This document shows, piece by piece, positions 32,672 through 44,565 of a DNA stretch of 64,000 nucleotides; the first letter of the stretch is position 1, and the number at the start of each line of letters is the position of its first letter. The stretch lies in the NCBI GenBank assembly GCA_013176395.1, contig JABMLP010000016.1:620001-684000 (forward strand), given 5' to 3'. A program made the position numbers and the translations under genes. This DNA is from Venturia oleaginea (lineage: Eukaryota; Ascomycota; Dothideomycetes; Venturiales; Venturiaceae). Under the pieces are notes generated by a model. The model was not told the DNA's origin, did not search any database, and worked only from the letters and a program-made list of their open reading frames with translations.

Positions 32672-34177
32672 TCACAAGTCGTCAGCACTTGTACTCCTCC
32701 ATCTCATCGGCACCATATCCTTCCCGTTCGATCGGTCCGGCTCGACTTCACTGTTCTTCCTCGGTGGCAACCATACCCGCGCACGTCCGGCACTCTTCAT
32801 ATCAAGTTTTCCGATGCGGCGCATGTTCAATTCCAGGACAACAACACGTAGGAAATCGCTATTCTCTCTTGGCTCCCGCTGCCTCACAGCGGGAAGAATC
32901 TGGGCTAGGAGTGCGCCTTTCTCCGAGCCCGCACTGGAACCGGTCTTCCCGTTCTTGCTATGCCTTTTCCGGCTCCTAGAATATGTTTGCATCTGTATCA
33001 TCGGTGCCGATTCGTCATCGGCAGGTTGCGCAAGAGCTTGTTGGAATTGAGACGAAAAGTCGTCTAGGGATAGAGCTGGCGGTTGGACACCCTGGACAGG
33101 GTTAAGATATCGTCGCAGGGCTGGATCGGCAAGCCCATCGATATCTTTCGGACGCATTTCGCTCGCGAATCTCGGCGAGAAGAGAGATCGCGCTAGCATG
33201 TCATCGGCGGGTATGGATGTTGTGGTAAAATTGGAGAAGGACTTGGCGGCAGATTTTAAAGCGTTCAAAGAGGCAGTCAAATTTGACTTCAAACTTGACT
33301 TCTTCTTGATGGGTTCTTTAAATTGTTGTGCAAAGGGATGTGAGTTGATGATGGTGTCGTCGGAATCATTCGCCGAAGATGGCCGGAGTGGATGATCGTC
33401 GCATCGTTCGATCGGTGGTGATAGGGGAATCCTATCCGCCTTCATGGCACTTGACCGTCGACTTCGGAACGATGGTGTGGAGGGTCCATTACTGAATGTG
33501 GACGCGTAGCTACGAGCGGGATCGAGAGATGGCGTTGACGAGGCGATCGAGTCACTCGATACAGAGCGGGAGGATAGCAATTCTCCATCCTTCTCGTCCT
33601 CTATGTCTGCCAAGCAGTCATCTTCCTCACCGTCCGCAGGCTCCAACAGAATGTCTAAAGGAGTCCTGAAGTTGTCTGAAGAGGAAGGCGAGGTGCCTTG
33701 TATCCTCCACTCGTGCACCAATTCATCGATGGTGACTCTCCTGTTTTGTTGGCGGGGGCGACGTGTAAGACTCTTTGGAGGTGGTATAGTAGTGACAGCT
33801 AGCAGCGCAGCGACAGCTGGTCGCATGGCATTCGGATCGTGAGCATCTGGACTCTTGTGCCTCCTGCGACCATATTGTCCTCTGCTCGTGACAGTCTGAG
33901 TGTGAGGGCTGGGACTAGGCCGGCGGGAGCTCGCGTGGGTTCTAGGTTGAATCAACATGGGAGTTGACGACGGGATACGAACCGGCTCGGTGGCTGTGGA
34001 CGTGGTTGACTTTAGTGTGAGAGACGACGGATATGCGGGAGTGTTCGGTGTAGGTATCACTTTGACAGTGGATACGCCCATGGTCTTCTTGTCTTTGCGC
34101 TCTGGTGAAGGTGAGGGTGAAGGTGACATCGGCTTCGAGCCAGGGGAGACCTGGAATAGAAAGGCTCGAGGAACCAT
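32672..34177 (-). CDS. Conserved fungal protein of unknown function, Ser/Pro-rich
   Basis: Intronless, 501 residues. Mostly disordered: Ser/Pro/Arg-rich blocks in the first 330 residues, with many potential phosphorylation sites. Three ordered-looking blocks stand out: RRVTIDELVHEWRIQG (about residue 145), a helix around DPALRRYLNPVQGVQPP (about 365), and a C-terminal block RENSDFLRVVVLELNMRR followed by GRARVWLPPRK. The C-terminal block resembles one I associate with ascomycete hypothetical proteins, but no function is assigned and none is proposed here. No membrane helix or signal peptide is seen. Confidence 0.75.
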   Translation of the reverse strand: MVPRAFLFQVSPGSKPMSPSPSPSPERKDKKTMGVSTVKVIPTPNTPAYPSSLTLKSTTSTATEPVRIPSSTPMLIQPRTHASSRRPSPSPHTQTVTSRGQYGRRRHKSPDAHDPNAMRPAVAALLAVTTIPPPKSLTRRPRQQNRRVTIDELVHEWRIQGTSPSSSDNFRTPLDILLEPADGEEDDCLADIEDEKDGELLSSRSVSSDSIASSTPSLDPARSYASTFSNGPSTPSFRSRRSSAMKADRIPLSPPIERCDDHPLRPSSANDSDDTIINSHPFAQQFKEPIKKKSSLKSNLTASLNALKSAAKSFSNFTTTSIPADDMLARSLFSPRFASEMRPKDIDGLADPALRRYLNPVQGVQPPALSLDDFSSQFQQALAQPADDESAPMIQMQTYSRSRKRHSKNGKTGSSAGSEKGALLAQILPAVRQREPRENSDFLRVVVLELNMRRIGKLDMKSAGRARVWLPPRKNSEVEPDRSNGKDMVPMRWRSTSADDL

Positions 34178-34272
34178 GATTATTTTGGAGGATTGGTGAT
34201 TGTGCTCTAAGCGTATGCGGCTTGGCGGTGTGAAGTGTCTTCTGCAAGGCTCCTAATTGGGAGAAAATATGG

Positions 34273-34280
34273 TATATAAT
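34273..34280 (-). promoter_or_regulatory. Possible TATA box
   Basis: ATTATATA on the minus strand, about 96 bp upstream of the start at 34177. Position and sequence fit a core promoter, but this is unproven. Confidence 0.3.
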
Positions 34281-37200
34281 AGGCGTTGATGCCGAGGCGA
34301 GGCTGCTCGGGTTGTTCTTGGAGCGGCTTTGATGGTAAATAACGCAATTGGAGACATGAGGCGCTGCGTAAACATCACAAGCGTGAGTCAGGAAGATGTC
34401 TCTGGTGTGCGTGGAGCGTTGAAAAGCAATGGAGACAGCGTGGAGGCCGGGTTGAAGTGCGATCGTCGTGCGAGCTCAGTGCGAGCTCAATGTGAGCGAC
34501 GTGTTTGAACTCTAGCCGTTGATAAGGGGGGAGCAGCTGAGCAGCTGGGGGAAGGCTGATGCCTCTTTTGGAAGCGTCTGGCAGCGTTGGATCGGGAGGA
34601 GGGAACGCGCAACGTTGCAACAGGCTGAGGGACGGAAAGATGGGACCGTCCAGGTTGTGTCGTGCAGTAGTAATATCTCTCACCCAAGTCCTGACGTCGC
34701 TGAGAGGGCCGATAGATAAGGGATTTTCTGGGTTTCTTATTTACTCAGGTCATGCTCGTGTGCACAGGCAGCTGTCAGATAGAGCCCAAGGGTCGTTCGA
34801 TGGCCTCTGGAAGTCGTGTGTCTGGATTATATTATCATGATCCGTCGACTATCGAGTACGACAGACGCAGTCATTTTCAAATGAATGGACCCGTCGCCCT
34901 CGGTTGGTCGTGTGCCTCTCACTAAACTCCTGACAATCGCGGCGTCTTTGTTAGGTACATTCGGTAATTCAACCGTTCTTATTGGATTGGTCTTGTGCTT
35001 TGTATATACGCTTGGCCGTGCCCCGAAGTCTCCGTCCATGTCCATCCCGACGTTAGACCATCTCCGCGGGTTGATCTCAGGCACTTGATTTCACTCTCCG
35101 TGAATCCATAATTTCCAATTCAATTGCCAGTTCTGCAACGCTCTCCGATGGTCTCCTAAAGCCGGTTACTGCTCGCATTCATCAAAACATCAACTGTTAT
35201 GCACATCAATTCGCCTTGACAAGTGAAATCTAATCCAAGCGTGTTTTGGGACCGACTTGCATGCCTCCGCCCTATGAAAGCTTACAACCTTATCTTACTT
35301 CCCCACACCTGCTTCCCTTCTGTCGAGGGGATCCCCCATGGATTTACCCGCGCACCGCGATAGGAAAGTCACGGTTGATGATGCCTGGTGCATTCTTGGA
35401 CCAGTCGACTTCTATTATTCGACCGAAGTAGTGCGTCGAGACGAGATCTATGCACCTCATTCTTTCGTGCAGCATCTTCTCCGCGCCTGCCAACGTTCCC
35501 AGTCTTTTCTCCCAGTAGGCTTGATGACTTCTCAACGCCTCACCCACACGTCGACCGTGGCTGTCAAAGGGTAGGATTATAGCTACGCCAGTTTTCCACC
35601 GTCGAAAATGGATTTGCTGCTCGAAACTGCAGATCCGGAACTACTCCGACAACCCTATCTCGCCCCGACAAGAATCCTTGTCAGTTGATGCATTGAAGTC
35701 ATAGTGGCCGCCATCACAGACGAGCATATTCAGTTCCGACTCCAGAGCATTATGTATACGAAATAGAGAGCTATTGCTTCGAGGAAAACGCGTCATTGGA
35801 ATTCGAAATGCCATCAATTTCGACAATATCGACGTGCTGGTGTGGTCATCGGGTCCGACCAGTTGTACTGTGTACTACGTAGTACACGATTTCGGCTATC
35901 CAGAGCAAAACCCACGATTGCCCTGCCAGCCATTCGCCGGCGGGCATTGAAATCATGAGTCAGCGCCAACCCTGCCTTTTCCACTGCTACTGGCCATTAC
36001 GTCGGAAAGCTAGTCTCTGGAGTCCCCAGAGATGAGGTGGGTCAAAATCCTCTGCCAAGCAACACACCGTGGTTTTGATCTACGCACAGTGGCACACTGG
36101 TGAAAGTGGATTTATTGAACAACTGGAGAGGCAGGACCGCAGGAGAGCCCAGGATTTCGGAAGCATGGAGCCAATGCTTGTACCTCCACTCAGTCGAATC
36201 AGTCTGAAAGACCTGTCTTTGACCACTCTCAGAATCACCACGTTGCAAGATTCGCGATAAATGTTCCTGTTTGTCTCTCGCGTCAAGCTCTGCATCCACA
36301 GCAAACTCTTTTCTGGACCCTGTTGCTGGCCGAAGCCCTCTTTGTGCGGATGTCTCTTCCGTGTCAACAACAGCGATGTCGGGCACCGACCACCAGCAAA
36401 TCCTACCATGTGGACTACGAGAAAGCAATTCTTTACTTGCTGGAAAGCACGACCAATTGCCTCTCTACCTAAGCTCCATCTTCTAGAAGCCTTCCGAGTT
36501 TTTCTTCTCGTGGGCACTAAGGCTACGGTGAATGGCCCGAGTACTTGCCGCTTTCATCCTCTCCCGACTATGGGTCGGGTTCTATCCAGACTTCGGAATC
36601 TTTCAACCTGTAATAGAGCGGCCCGAATTGCTGTGGAGAGCGCACGCTCACACAACTTCTTCATAACCGATTTTACCCGATGGCTCTCTACACGTGACTC
36701 TCGCCAGCTCTTGTCAGTGATTTCTTCATCCGTCATCTCTCTCCGAAGAACACTAGTTCAATATATTTTCTTCGTTCAAGGTAACCTGGCAAAAATTTTG
36801 TTATTAGGGGGTTACAATACCTTTTCGAATCCCGCGCCGCCAAGAACAGCTCCAGTAAATATGATCATTCATCATTCAAGCCTCCACTGCTGCCAGATTA
36901 CTCCTCCCACATGGCCATTGCATCGTGGAGACACTAGTCTGGTACGGTTGATAATTTATGCAGGAAAGAGCCTCATATACAGCCGCCCAGTGGTCATGCC
37001 ACAGGTAACGAGTGACAAGGAAGCGAGCCAGTTTTCATTTCTGGCCAAAATTGCGATGCGAGTACCGGATAATTCCGCCCCAGAGAGTTCCTTGAGCTTT
37101 TCGATCACTGGGTTCTTGGATATGGTCAAGAATATCAGTCGTCTTCGTGCCGTCATAGCCATGCTTTGGCCAGTCTCGAGAAAGAGCCATTTGGAGGCCG

Positions 37201-39448
37201 TACAGATGGCTACCCATTATGCTCATGTAACTAGGAAAGGAATAAGCAGACCTACCTCGGGGACGTGACATTCGGCAAACAGTCGACTGAAACAAACACT
37301 TGAGAATATTCAGCGATGACGCCCTGCACTTGAGTAAGATGCAATCATATCTCATAAGCCCCTTTATTCAAGATCAACATCGACAAGTTCCACGGCGCTC
37401 AGATGGAAACCATTGCTAGAAAGGGATTACTATCAAGCTCGTCCTGTAATTATCAAATTAATATCCCTCTTATGATAGGCGGACTTCAACTTTCGATCGA
37501 AAGTCTATTGCTCCTTCCTTGCGCGATGGGAGAAGAGAAGCGACTCCTTTCATCGTGGGTCTCCAGTCTATCTCGTACAATGATTTCACATCGTTTATAT
37601 TCATGTAGATATAGTACTTCTGATAATGACGAGGTTATATCAGGTAAAGAAGCTATGTAGACGTATCTTACGATATATCAGAGTAAGATATGTGTGTAGA
37701 TAGTGCTCCTTTGTGACGAGGGGAGCAAATAAATGGAGCCCGAAATTATGGTGATTTGATCCTTTAGTGAAGGTGGGGCGCTTTGGATGATGGCGAGAAA
37801 GTTAGTTGATTGGTTAGCTGGACCATGTTCGATCAATGGTGTACGGAGGGGTCCCACTGATCGAATACCATCCGGAGATGGTTTATACGACGCTAGTGGA
37901 AAATTCGGACGAGAGCATGAATGCCGTATGGTGGTTGGACAGGCATTAGGCGCGTCTTTGTATAGCGGTCTCGAACTCTTCTAGACTCTTCTTGTTATGA
38001 TTATCCGATGTTGTTTTGACCGAGATGTCAGCGATTGTTCATTTCGGCTGGTCTGACAAATCAGCTTACATGTTTCAGACTCTATTCCGAGCACCGGGTC
38101 ATCCATTGAACCTCTATTTCCCAATTAGGTAAATCGATTGTCGCGAGTCACTCGGGGTATACCTAGCACAGAGGGACCTCTCAGAGTAAGATGCCAAAAA
38201 CGTGCTTCTCCACAGGCAGCCACGCGACCAAGACGGTACCCATCACGCCACAAAAGATGGTATTCTGCTGAGAAAGTCAGTTGATGCCGCCCAGTCACAC
38301 CTTACGCAATACGAAGAGCTAGCTGATCAGCCTACGCTGCGCCGCGTTGCGAGAACGACAATCACGGCTCATATGGAGGGAACTTGTGCTGCATCTACCA
38401 TAGTAGATAGTAAGCATCAGCCAGCCATGAACCGCCCACCACTTTCTTCTACCACTACTTCGTATACTTTACATGGCCTATGCGGAAGCTGGACTTGATA
38501 CTCTAGATTCTGCTTCAGCAACCCAAGCAACCACCAGTCTTTGTTGACCTTCACCTTCTGGCCCATGAATCGATGGAGTTGGTCCTGCCGTCGACGCGCC
38601 GATGGGGGATCAGCAAATCTCATCGCTGCTACCGAGTAGATTAAGAGCAAAGTGGAATGGTGCAGCACTTGGCAACGCCTTCGCTTCCCTGAGGAGCTGA
38701 CCTCACCTCCTCCTTTATCACCACCGATCCTGTTCCAACCACAAAATCATGGCATTTCCATGTTGCAACGGCGGTGCGCGGCTGAAGAATGGGTAGCTGA
38801 CAAACCTGCATCCTTGTCCACTTTCTTCCTACACTACTGCTGGTATGCAACTACCCACAGCGCAGAAAATTGCTATTCGCTAGGGAATCCAAACGGCTCC
38901 AGGCTTATGGACGATAGCTGCGATCTGGACGCAATCGTGCACGCACTGCTGGCGAGATCAAACAGTGATCAGATCTCACCTTTCCCTTTTCTACCTTCCG
39001 GAACCTGAAAATAGTAGATGGGGACAAGATTAATACACTATGCTCAGATCGAATTTTGTGGCGAGCTGTGCACTCACTGGCACCCATTTCCTGCCAAATC
39101 TCATCGAGGTGGGCAAGCTGACCCGAGAGTTACCTAAAAAAAACACGATAGTTTCAATTGTCTTCCCCTTGCACCCTCGATTCGTCACTGAATTGGAGGA
39201 CCAGCCTCGTGGAATAAGCAGCCCATGTTTCCACCTTTCAAGCAACCTGGAAACAGTATCTATTGGCGAGTTCGGAGAATGGCAGGCACCAACAGTAAGA
39301 CGGCATTTTTAGCCCTATCACAGCAGTAAAGTATGTCATTCATGGCTCTGCCCTTCATAACGTTCCTTCCCGATACTTCATAAGTTCATCCGTTCCCACA
39401 TCTTTTTCCACGATCCGTTTTTCACACTTCAAACTGAGCCCTCTCATC
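34281..39448. other. 5-kb stretch without a supported gene
   Basis: Both strands carry many medium frames, the longest 335 codons at 36261-37268 (+). None has a recognisable domain, and no splice model joins them into a convincing protein. Minus-strand pieces at 36428-36042 and 37232-37044 look more protein-like in composition and could be exons of an unrecognised or decaying gene. No TIR, LTR or simple-repeat array was found. Confidence 0.45.
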
Positions 39449-40201
39449 ATGTCGGAATCCTCCATCGTGATAGACGAGCAGTCACAACCAGAAACCGCCA
39501 TGCAATCACACTCCATGAGCGGTTATCTGGCAATACATGACCTTTGGAACCAGCCGCCACAACTTTTACCTGGACTTGATGATCATCCTTTCTTCAAAAT
39601 GTTTGCACCCAACGCATATGGCTCATTGCTTAGGCCTGACAGTATTGCTGCGGTACCAGGAACTCGTAATATCCCCGATGCAGAGATTGCTACAGGAGGA
39701 CCAGCATTCGAAATGCCTTTGATATACCCATTTGTTCCAGCACCTTCTATCTCCATGGAGCCAATGACACCAGAGAATGAGTGTGTCAGATCTGCCATTG
39801 GGACTCATGCAGCAACAACTTCGCAAGTCTCGACGCCATCACTGAGCTTCTCCAATTCGAACGACCAGGAGTCGAGTCCAGAATCACGCCCGTCTTTAGC
39901 CAAGAGATCAAACGGGTCTACTACTATGAAGACCAGTGGTATGGATTCAAAAGAAGAGGAGAAGGAGGAAGAAAAAGTTACGCCACCAGGATCAGCGTCG
40001 ACGACAACGACCAACCAGAAGCCAGCGCAAGAAGATGCGAGCAAGATGGAAGTGGAAGCGATCTGTATACTCAATTACATGCGATCCATTCCCAATTCCG
40101 AGATCAGCGACCCTGCAGTCATCGCCAATGGACAGATCTGGCGTTCTCCAGACAAGGGAAAAGGCTGGTGTCGAAATCAGTGGATAGTGGATGTGCGTTG
40201 A
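39449..40201 (+). CDS. Hypothetical Ser/Thr-rich protein
   Basis: A 250-codon open frame with a plausible start. Residues 1-110 are Pro-rich with a conserved-looking segment around DLWNQPPQLLPGLDDHPFFK. Residues 110-195 are Ser/Thr/Glu-rich and disordered. Residues 195-250 form a more ordered block (MEVEAICILNYMRSIPNSE, then IWRSPDKGKGWCRNQWIVD). The frame ends right after VDVR at a possible donor (GTGCGT at 40194), so the true 3' end may be spliced to a downstream exon, perhaps the one starting near 40349. I do not recognise the family; a nuclear or regulatory role would be a guess. Confidence 0.55.
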   Translation: MSESSIVIDEQSQPETAMQSHSMSGYLAIHDLWNQPPQLLPGLDDHPFFKMFAPNAYGSLLRPDSIAAVPGTRNIPDAEIATGGPAFEMPLIYPFVPAPSISMEPMTPENECVRSAIGTHAATTSQVSTPSLSFSNSNDQESSPESRPSLAKRSNGSTTMKTSGMDSKEEEKEEEKVTPPGSASTTTTNQKPAQEDASKMEVEAICILNYMRSIPNSEISDPAVIANGQIWRSPDKGKGWCRNQWIVDVR

Positions 40202-40348
40202 AACACCACGTGATGTCAGTAGTGGCCCTCCACTCTCCACTTACAAGCCACGGAAGCATGGTCGATTGTGATGCGCACGCAAAAGAAGAACTGGATTCCA
40301 ACCGCGACAATATCGTGATTCGCTAGAACATCCGTTCTCGAAGCGCAC

Positions 40349-40856
40349 ATGGCGGATTTGGCGATCGCGTTGCTGAACTCATTACAAGATGACCTCAACG
40401 TGGTCGAGCAGAGTTCTCATCTTTCCTTCCTACATGCAAGACAATCCAGATCCGGGGAGTTGTTACTGCTGATTCGTACGACGATGGATCCAAGGCATTG
40501 GTCAGACTACGCCCTGAATACGACGTGTTACGACTTCGGTGCTTGGCTCAGCGGAGGTACTCGCACAGAGATCGCCAAACAACACCTCCGACGAATGGGA
40601 CTGCAATGCCTGAGATTTTCCTAGGGAGCCGAGAAAATGCCGCATCGATTTCAATTTCAATCCGTCGTCGCTGCTTCACTATGCTTTCACCATATACGAC
40701 CCGCACCCCTTACCTCCACGCTCAGGAAAAAGCATGTTCTCTGTCCACGTCGTTGAGATCAACGATTATGGCCAGTACAACTCCGAGCAACGACCCAAAC
40801 AGCATGCTCGCATCCACAATCGAGCAAAACACAACAGCCACCATTGGAGACTTTGA
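40349..40856 (+). CDS. Hypothetical two-exon protein
   Basis: Exons 40349-40556 and 40615-40856, with a 58-bp intron (GTACTC...CCTGAG), give 149 residues. Splicing joins CYDFGAWLSG to DFPREPRKCRIDFNFNPSS, and the result has ordinary, non-repetitive protein composition (FTIYDPHPLPPRSGK, MFSVHVVEINDYGQYN), which the unspliced frames lack. The start may be internal, because an acceptor at 40328 could link it to the gene just upstream. No known domain is recognised. Confidence 0.45.
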
Positions 40857-41887
40857 TTCTCCTGGTGCTGCAAGCCCATGTGCGCGCAATGTGTTGTACA
40901 TCCGCCATCTACCCCACCAAACTCCCGTGGTAAAACATCCATCTCCAACAGTAGCCAAATAATGAGCAGAATCATAATTCAGCCATCAATCAGCATTCAC
41001 AACCAAAATCAACACGCACAATCCCCATCTTTCCTCGTCCTTTCCAAATCCAGAGTCTTCTTCTCTATTCGCAGCAAACCAGCCACCGTTATTCTCATAC
41101 CGGTACTACCCAGCTTACATACACAGTAGAAGTCAATACGAGTCGCAGCGACGACTTCTTCTCGCAGCTGATGATTGCGGGAGCAGGGCGTGGCGTCAAT
41201 CGATAAAACGGGACTGGCTGGGGGAAACGGAATACGTTTTCGCGTCGGATAAAACTGCTAACTTCTCATTGGAGTGTTGAATGGTTGGATAGAATACCTG
41301 CTATTTCTGTGAAATGGCTTTGATGAGGAATAATTTACTTGCTTGCTATACATCGTATCCATTTTCTTGGTCAGTTTTTCTTCTTTTGATAGGGGCATTT
41401 ATATTCATGTGTTTTTGAGGTTATGGATGGGTTGTGTAATTGCTGCTTGTTTGTTGAGTTTGGATTATCCGAAATGGGTGCTAAGACTCGTGAGTAGGGA
41501 ATATTTTCACCCATCTCACTTCATAGGAACGAAGTTTCGTTTGCTCAGCAACCAATAAAGGAATCGCGAATCGTTCAAGTGCGCCATGGAGAAACATACG
41601 CTCATTGAAACCCAAGGAAGCACGTAAACATCATCCCTTTACGCCCGCGTCGAACATGAGGTGGAATAAAAGCATTGAAAAATAGGGACGTCACACGGCA
41701 CAACCTCCTTTATCAATATAATCCTGACCAGTCACTGCCAACAATAGATATCTAGCGAATACGTGCAACTACCCCCTCATCCCATTGAGAAAGAAACGAT
41801 ACCTACTTCTTCCCACTTCGTGAGAGTCACACTCCTCATATCCTACACCATAACCCACCCACCCGACGCATACAACAACAATCCAAA
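40857..41887. other. Intergenic, no gene seen
   Basis: AT-rich spacer between the hypothetical gene and the end of the OPT gene; nothing supported. Confidence 0.5.
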
Positions 41888-44565
41888 TCACCAAGAAGTC
41901 GGGCCAAATTTCGCTCCCTCAGGCAACGTCTTCCTAACAGCGGTTCCCAAATTATCCTATCCATCAAGATTAGCAACAAATCACGCCTGAGTAAAACTTT
42001 TCGGGGCAAAAACTCACCAAAGTACTAGTAACAACATTATTCCCCCACCACTTCGGCGCCTCCGTCTTCGTCATCCCAAACGCCAAGAAGATAGTAATGG
42101 TACTCAGCGCCAATCCAGCATCCAAACTAGCACTCAGAATGTAATTGTAGTGGCTCCACCACCCCCGGTACCTACCCCGGATCCATTTGTTGAAGATGAA
42201 GCCGACGAGACCCCACATCATGTAATTCATCGGGACAGCGGGAGGAATGGCACCGGTACCTCCCAGGATAACAGGGGCATTGAGGTAGCGAGCTGGACCG
42301 CGGGGCCAGCGGCGGGCGATGAGCCAGAAGACGATGGGGAGGAGACCGCCTAGGAGCCAGAAGTATTGGAGAGAGCCGTAGGTGGAGTCGGCTGCAAACA
42401 TCTGTGATGGCATATTAAATGTTATCCATCTGTGATTGAGGGTTTCAAATAACTTACACGCTGGGGACCAATGACACCCCAAATGATACTGGCGTTGAAG
42501 AATACTTTGCCGCCGGGGCAGGTGAAATGGGATTCTTGTTTTGGTGTACAAATGCCTGTGATATTGGCAAAGGCCCACTGGAGAACACCGATTTGAACGA
42601 AGCAGGCCCATAGTGTTGCAACCAGTTGGCCGAAGAATAGTGTTCGTGGTGGGACTTTCATGTAGTAACCCATTTTTTGATCAGAAGCGTAGGTGAGCCC
42701 CTGAGACATGGTGATATACCCCAAGGTCTTGAATACCATCATTGCGATAGGTCTTCCCGGGAGCAAGTACGAGATGATGTATTCGGTAAACACATTCAAA
42801 CCAATCTGGATATTCTGGTCGCGTGTTAGAGGTCGCCTGAAGCACGTAGGATCAGGCGTTAACTCACAGTGATAGCTTGGATCATGCCGATTGGAATCAT
42901 CCATGCAGCACTGATGCCAATTGCTAGGACATAGCCCCACCAAGTAAGCTTTGTGTCGTAGCCGAGACAAGTCCAGAACCCAAGACCGATCATGACGGCG
43001 AACATCCCCATGAACCACCACAGGGGCACCTCACGGTAGTTCTGATGCATGAGTCGCATATGACAATCAAGCGGTTCCTTGCTCATATTCCGAGCACGAA
43101 GCCATATCTCCTTTCCATTGAAGAGACACGTGTGGACAACGACCGCAATGATGGTGGCGAAGCTGAGCCCATACTGTAGAGCGAATGTCGTACTCAAAAA
43201 GATAGGACTATAGTTGTGGTACTTCTGCAGGTCCAGCGTGAAGTCCTTGGTAAGAATTTCTCTCACTTTATACGGCGTTCCCATGTTAGTGTATGAGGAG
43301 CTGTCGCTGAATGGAAGGTAATCCGAGTACCATTTTCCGGAAAAGTTGATGGCGGCTGCAACGACCCAAGTGAAGAAGATTGTGCCAATCATAGTATTCG
43401 CGATTGCATGCCAGGGTGCCATAAGTGGACTCAAGGTATAACTGGCAACCATGGTCCAATCCAAGGTGAAGACTGAAGGCGGGAAAAGCGACATGCCACT
43501 GAATCCTCCAAACAGCTGATTTACCAGGACGTTGTTTGGCTTTATCCAGGTGACCCACGCAATAGTACTCAAGCCCTCTGCATTCGATCAGTCGTGCACG
43601 CTAGAGTAGAAATATGGGGACTTACGGAACAAATATCCAGGGAAGAAGTACCATACAAACCCGCCAATAAGGACATAAGTGAAGAATCTGAAACGAGATA
43701 CTCTCCAGCCATTGGTGGTAGATGGGTCGCAGGTCGCGTTTCCTTCATGCAATGTCTGGAACAGTGCGCAATTAGGAAGTATAATGGGCCAAATCATAGC
43801 GGATGGAGTGACAAGCCATTTGCGAAACAAACCGGCAAGACCCAGACCAGTCAGTTGCGTGCAGAGGGTGAACAGAATGCCAAATCCTACACCCCAATTC
43901 ATGCCATAGAACCCTCGCATAGCTTCAATGGTCAAGGTAGAGTATGCGGCACCTCCACCAAAGGAGACGTTCGCCATAACTGTGATCAAGCAATGCTCCT
44001 TCTTGTTGAATGGTCCGGGATTGAACGTCCATGGAATACCGAAGAAGCTGAACTTGCGTGTCGGGAGCCATTTCGCCATAGCGACACCGATAGGGTAGGC
44101 ACAAAGTTGGGCAACAATGGAACTGATTGAGATGGAAGGCTGGCGCATCGAAAATAACATGTTCAGTCCTGATCCAAAAGTGACGAAGAACATTCCCAGG
44201 ATCCATGCTCTCACAGTGTTGGCAGGAATTGAAGGATCATCGCCGAGCGGTACTGCTGAGTTGACCTCGGGATATGGCGAACTTTCTTCGATTTCGCGGG
44301 CGATAGCTCTCTCTGCTTCGCTATCCTGAAGCTCTATGGATTGGTTGATGGCGTTGAGTTTCTCAGTATCTATGTTAGGATCCCAAGAATGCATTTTGCC
44401 GAACATCTGGACATCTTTCTCGACCTCAGTGGTAGATGGTGTCGACGAGGTGTAGATTTCACCCCCGTTGGCTCCAGGCGCAGCTGGAGCAGCCGGAGCA
44501 GCCTGCTCAGGGGAGGTATCAGTGGCTTCCGGCGCCTCTGGACGTTCCTTTCGGAATCGATGCAT
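41888..44565 (-). CDS. Oligopeptide transporter, OPT family
   Basis: Five exons, 44565-43626, 43577-42868, 42814-42458, 42401-42018 and 41956-41888, with introns of 48, 53, 56 and 61 bp, give about 819 residues. OPT proteins are proton-coupled importers of tetra/pentapeptides, glutathione or metal chelates across the plasma membrane. The signature NPGPFNKKEHCLITV is at about residue 205. KVPPRTLFFGQ and PMNYMMWGLVGFIFN lie in the C-terminal half, and about 14 membrane helices are visible. The last 22-residue exon ends GAKFGPTSW, as in relatives. The acidic N-terminus of about 130 residues is cytosolic. An upstream in-frame Met at 44658 would add 31 residues of unlikely composition, so 44565 is preferred. 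There is no sign of a truncated or missing core helix. Confidence 0.95.

Noticed and set aside
36261..37268. 335-codon plus-strand open frame
   Set aside because: Composition rich in Ser/Cys/His without domain structure, no homologous motif, and overlapping minus-strand pieces look at least as protein-like.
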